64,000 nt of DNA, from the NCBI RefSeq assembly GCF_029960645.1, contig NZ_JASBQY010000002.1, positions 1 to 64,000 of the forward strand. Direction: 5' to 3'. The DNA is from Arthrobacter sp. AL12. GTDB lineage: Bacteria > Actinomycetota > Actinomycetes > Actinomycetales > Micrococcaceae. Within the stretch, counting starts at the first letter, position 1. Every line of letters starts with the position of its first letter. Shown in pieces: positions 60,549 to 64,000 of this stretch. The notes under the pieces are model-generated. The model had not been told where the DNA came from and made no database searches. It saw only the letters and a program-made list of their open reading frames with translations. The position numbers and the translations under genes were made by a program.

Positions 60549-60736
60549 CTGGCGCCCCGGCGCGAGAAACTCCGCTCGCAGCGAGTGCGGGCACCGAGGG
60601 CAGCACCCGCCTCCGGGGGTCTGGTCCGGGTGGCGCAGCCGACGTCGCCGCGCGCATTTCACGGCCCCCGTCAATCCCGCGGCAGCTGCACTCAGCGCAC
60701 AGCGCTCCGCTCATCCGTTCGGGGTGAGCCCCGGCA

Positions 60737-61408
60737 TTACCCGTGCAGCCGCTTTCCTGCCGCGAAAAAGGCGACCTTCGCTATCAAGACGATGGCACCC
60801 ATTCCAGCGATCATCTGAACCGTCACGACTGCCCGTGCTAGCTGACTGACCGGCGTAATGTCGCCGAACCCCACCGTGGCGAACGTGACCGTGGTGAAGT
60901 ACAGGGCGTCCGTCCGGCTCAACGGTTGGGTAAAGGCCGACGGGTCCGTCACAGACATCGACACGTACAGCAAAGCGAAGAGACACAGGAACATCAGGAT
61001 GGTCTCAACGACTGCCTCGGCCGCGCGGATCTGGGGTACTTCGGCGGCGACGATCATCCGCAATTGCAGGGCCCAGGAAACCAGAAACGCGAGTACAACA
61101 AGGCCGAGCCGGATCCACGCCCCCGCGGGGCTGCTCTCATTGAATCCGCCTACCGGAAAGGCAAAGTAGAAAAAGAGGATTGCTGCCAGAAAAACCGCCA
61201 GCCGCAGGACGGCGACGAGGACAACGTGTCGTCTGGCGGCTTTATCGAGTTCACGGACAAAGACCGGATTCTTTCGGCTCCCCTGCTTAGCGGCCATGAC
61301 CTGATGGTACTCCCGGGCGGACGCATAGTTCCCGGGCCCTGCGGCACCTAATTCCGGGTCTCTGCGGTACCGCTCGTTTGGCCGGATTTGTGGCTCAGAG
61401 GGTGCCAT
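60737..61408 (-). CDS. Two-TM potassium-channel-like protein
   Basis: 223 residues. Two N-terminal helices, a middle pair and a pore region with the K+-selectivity filter TVGFGD at residues 178-183 (FTTVTFATVGFGDITPVSQLARAVVTVQMIAGMGAIVLIAKVAFF). Four helices plus a pore resemble KcsA-type with two additional N-terminal helices; no RCK domain follows. Its ATG at 61408 is only 11 bp from the divergent LuxR-type ATG; an internal ATG at 61297 would still give all helices and leave room for promoters. Confidence 0.85.
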   Translation of the reverse strand: MAPSEPQIRPNERYRRDPELGAAGPGNYASAREYHQVMAAKQGSRKNPVFVRELDKAARRHVVLVAVLRLAVFLAAILFFYFAFPVGGFNESSPAGAWIRLGLVVLAFLVSWALQLRMIVAAEVPQIRAAEAVVETILMFLCLFALLYVSMSVTDPSAFTQPLSRTDALYFTTVTFATVGFGDITPVSQLARAVVTVQMIAGMGAIVLIAKVAFFAAGKRLHG

Positions 61409-61419
61409 ACAAGGACCTT

Positions 61420-64000
61420 ATGCCCCTGTTGAACCCAATTTGGCGCTCCTACGATAAAGACGTGGGACTGACTCGAGTGTCATTATCCGTGCCGGGTCCG
61501 CAGTCGAAGACCCGGCCACCTTTACGCGGTCTTGGGGCGTTGGCGCGGCCTCGGCTGCACGGCGCTTTGACTGCAGCCGCCGATGCCCACCGGCTGACCG
61601 TCGTCGCGGCCCCGGCCGGCTACGGCAAGACAACCTTCTTGGGCGACTGGGCCCGCGACTGCGATCTGCCCTGCGCCTGGCTGTCGCTCGACCGGTTCGA
61701 TGCCCAACCGGCACGGCTCTTCCAAGGGGTAGTCGGGGCTATCCAGGCCGCCGCCAGCCAACTCCCCATGCCCGGCAACAACTCTCTGCTGGCCCTGGAT
61801 CCGAGTCTCGCTGACGATCGGGCTGCGTCTTACGACCTCCTGCTCGGCGCCCTTGAACAACTCACGGAGCCGATGGCGCTGGTCATCGACGATGTCCATC
61901 TGGCCGGGCCGGAACTGTCCGGCGGGATCGTCGGGGTGCTCGCCGCTTCAGCCCCGCCGACGCTGCGGCTGGTCCTTTCCGGGCGGGGCCATCCATCCAT
62001 CCAGTTGGAACGGCACAGGTTCGGGGAAGGTCTCGGGCAGCTCGGTTCTGCTGAGCTCGCCCTAACACAGGATGAAGTTGCCCAGCTTGCCTCTTCGCTG
62101 GGACAGGACGCTTCGTTCGATGCTGAACCTCTCTGGAGGGTGACTGCCGGATGGCCAGTCGCCGTCCACGCAAGCCTTACCGCCTTGGCGCAGGGCCGTC
62201 ATGTGCCGGGCAGGACAACCAACACTCCTCCCGAGAACCTGCCGCTTTCCGACTACATTGCCGAGGAAGTGCTGGACCAGCTTGACGAGCCGCTGGCAGA
62301 CTTCGTCCTGCGCGCAACAACGTGCGACTGGCTGGGCCGCCGGCTCGCCGTCGAACTTCATGGCCAGCCCGACGGCGGCCTGCTCCTAGAGTCCTGCCTC
62401 CGCAACGGTCTGTTCATCGAGGAGTACGAATACCGCGACTGTGAATCCATGTACCGGTGGCACTCCCTGTTCGCTGCGCAATGCCGGCGAATACTGGAAC
62501 GGAGGGACCCGCTTCTTGCCGAACGTCTCCACCGCATCGCGGCGCGGTACTACCAGGACACGGACGTCTCGGAGTGCGTGAATCAGGCGCTGCAGGGGCA
62601 GGCGCCCCGCCAGGCCGTTGTGTCAATCGGAGGGCACTGGCTGGAGCTCCTGCTGCAGAACGGCGCACCCGCCCTTGAGCAAGTGTGTCTGGACCTCCCC
62701 GCACCGTGGAGTGCAGACGCCGAGATGCTGATAATCAGGTCCGTCTGCCGGGAACTTGACGGCGACAGCGGCGGGGCCTCGGAACTCAGGCAGCGTGCTA
62801 TGGCGCGTACGGGTGAACTGGATGCCGCGCGGCGCGGCATGCTCGACAGCTGCCGTGGCCTTTTCGAGCCGGTGCCGGCCACGGCCACCGGCCGGCTGGA
62901 CTTGCGCCTCGCGGCCGAAGACGCACGGGCACTTCCCGAATTCCCGTCGGAAGCACACCCCGGCACCTCCTCCACAGGCATGTTCCTGCTGGCCCAGGCC
63001 GAGTTCAGGCTGCACCGCGCCGGACACCAGGCGACCGTATTGCTCGAATCGGTCGGAGCCGACGTCAGCGGTCAGCAATCGGAGCAGGCGGAAATAGTCG
63101 CCGATGCGGATTTGGCTTTGGCGTCCGCCGTCACCGGCGATCTCGTGACTGCCGACGAGCTTGCGACGCACGCGTTGGAGAGGGCGGATGCCTGCGGCTG
63201 GACTTCGCAGGACCGAATGGCGTCTGCCTGGCTGGCGCGCGGCATCGCGTATTACTGGCGGGACGAGCTGAAGGGTGCCCGGGCCCATCTAGTCAAGGCC
63301 CTGCGACTCGGGGACAAGCTGTCCGCGCTCTGCGCCCTCGGTGTTGTCTATCAGGTTCTGGTTGACTGCGCCTCCGGCGACGGTACGCATCTGGCGGACT
63401 CCAGCGCTGCGCTGGAGTCCCTCCACGATCGGGGGCTTTATGGTGTTTCGTGGAATGACTTTTACACCATTGCCCGGGCGAAGCTCGCCGAAGCCAGAGG
63501 CGACCTGGACAGCGCGCTTGCTATCGTCGAGCCAATGGGAGCCGGCGGGCACGCGCCGCTGGTGGAAACGCTGCTCGCGGAACTCCTGCGTCGCGGCGGC
63601 GAGATCAGCGCAGCCCAGCGCTGCGCCAACGAACTGACCAGTCAGCACCGCAACCGCTACCTCGACACCAGCATGAGCCTGACCGAGGCGCTCCTGGCCC
63701 ATGGGAACCGGGACGAGGCCAGGACTCACGAGCGGATAGAACATGCTGTCTATCGCGCGGAGCCCCAGTCCATCCTGCGCCCTTTCACCGAGCGGCGGGA
63801 TGACATCGCGGAGCTGTTGATTCGGCACGCCGTGTGGGGCACCACCCATGAGTCGTTTATCGCGGCCCGAATGGCACACCACGCGCAAGGCCACCCGCAC
63901 CTCCGGACACGGTCATACTGGACCCTCACCGACCGGGAACGCGAGGTCCTGGCCTATATGCGTTCAGTCATGACTGCGGCCGAGATCGCCGAAGCCCTTT
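61420..64000 (+). CDS. MalT/LuxR-type ATP-dependent transcriptional regulator (cut by window end)
   Basis: 860 codons, open to the end of the window; 3' end missing. Walker A APAGYGKTT (about residues 64-72), Walker B-like MALVIDDVHLAG, an Ala/Glu-rich TPR-like middle, and the beginning of the LuxR helix-turn-helix at the window end (LTDREREVLAYMRSVMTAAEIAEAL). MalT-type STAND regulators bind ATP and an inducer to activate transcription. ATG 61420 has AAGGA four bases upstream; GTG 61462 is an alternative. Divergent to the channel gene. Confidence 0.9.
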   Translation, partial: MPLLNPIWRSYDKDVGLTRVSLSVPGPQSKTRPPLRGLGALARPRLHGALTAAADAHRLTVVAAPAGYGKTTFLGDWARDCDLPCAWLSLDRFDAQPARLFQGVVGAIQAAASQLPMPGNNSLLALDPSLADDRAASYDLLLGALEQLTEPMALVIDDVHLAGPELSGGIVGVLAASAPPTLRLVLSGRGHPSIQLERHRFGEGLGQLGSAELALTQDEVAQLASSLGQDASFDAEPLWRVTAGWPVAVHASLTALAQGRHVPGRTTNTPPENLPLSDYIAEEVLDQLDEPLADFVLRATTCDWLGRRLAVELHGQPDGGLLLESCLRNGLFIEEYEYRDCESMYRWHSLFAAQCRRILERRDPLLAERLHRIAARYYQDTDVSECVNQALQGQAPRQAVVSIGGHWLELLLQNGAPALEQVCLDLPAPWSADAEMLIIRSVCRELDGDSGGASELRQRAMARTGELDAARRGMLDSCRGLFEPVPATATGRLDLRLAAEDARALPEFPSEAHPGTSSTGMFLLAQAEFRLHRAGHQATVLLESVGADVSGQQSEQAEIVADADLALASAVTGDLVTADELATHALERADACGWTSQDRMASAWLARGIAYYWRDELKGARAHLVKALRLGDKLSALCALGVVYQVLVDCASGDGTHLADSSAALESLHDRGLYGVSWNDFYTIARAKLAEARGDLDSALAIVEPMGAGGHAPLVETLLAELLRRGGEISAAQRCANELTSQHRNRYLDTSMSLTEALLAHGNRDEARTHERIEHAVYRAEPQSILRPFTERRDDIAELLIRHAVWGTTHESFIAARMAHHAQGHPHLRTRSYWTLTDREREVLAYMRSVMTAAEIAEAL

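Noticed and set aside
1..64000. tRNA genes and CRISPR arrays
   Set aside because: No TpsiC-arm-like GTTCGAATC with matching acceptor stem and no regularly spaced repeats of 25-40 bp were seen on either strand by eye.

Overview
The window is a high-GC, gene-dense piece of an actinobacterial chromosome. Gene order and protein style (LctP-type permease beside GlcD, LigD-type polymerase domain, several DHA2 transporters, SHOCT, DUF7144 and DUF6325 proteins) suggest a soil Micrococcaceae such as Arthrobacter or Pseudarthrobacter. This is inferred from recognised protein families; there is no rRNA or other taxonomic marker here. No tRNA, rRNA, CRISPR array or phage module was seen.

Layout. 1-13 kb is a decay zone. 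It holds an IS21-like end, an MFS pseudogene, two damaged ATP-grasp genes, an IS3 remnant, a start-less and frameshifted DUF7144 gene plus a second truncated copy of it, a gutted GH15 glucosidase, a frameshifted SRPBCC gene, a hydrolase whose start was broken by a 26-bp tandem duplication, and a frameshifted LigD polymerase. Intact DedA, GAP, AI-2E and DUF427 genes are interspersed. 13-20.5 kb is a divergent glycolate/glyoxylate locus: malate synthase G, a GlcG-like protein and a P450 on one side, a lactate/glycolate permease and GlcD on the other. 20.6-31 kb carries a 5'-3' exonuclease, a serine hydrolase, a ferritin with a His/Gly tail, transporters, an IS with an internal inversion, and SelO.

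31.1-36.4 kb is a complete persulfide/sulfide detoxification cluster: CstR-type repressor, membrane rhodanese, TauE/SafE exporter, small rhodanese, CstB-like persulfide dioxygenase-rhodanese, and an MFS transporter. Two promoters carry C-tract/G-tract palindromes inside or next to the -35/-10 spacer. 36-47 kb is ordinary: PhoD, paired CNNM/CBS proteins, TerC, a dTMP-kinase-like protein, GYD, Nudix, 2H phosphoesterase, a D-threonine-aldolase-like enzyme and an MBL protein. 47-61.4 kb is an accessory stretch with HxlR and a decayed NAD(P)H-binding oxidoreductase, DUF998-SulP, DHA2 MFS, four SHOCT proteins, a DUF2252 pseudogene, a glutamine amidotransferase, DUF6325 and a potassium-channel-like protein. 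The window ends inside a MalT-type LuxR regulator.

The most notable unexplained signal is an 18-bp dyad, TCAYCC-N6-RRTGAK, found at eight intergenic places (5.9, 9.1, 49.2, 52.2, 54.0, 55.9, 57.1 and 60.5 kb). Most copies lie 60-90 bp upstream of a start codon, and several have a TA-rich -10-like hexamer about 20 bp downstream. It could be the operator of an uncharacterised regulon that includes many of the small stress-type genes here.
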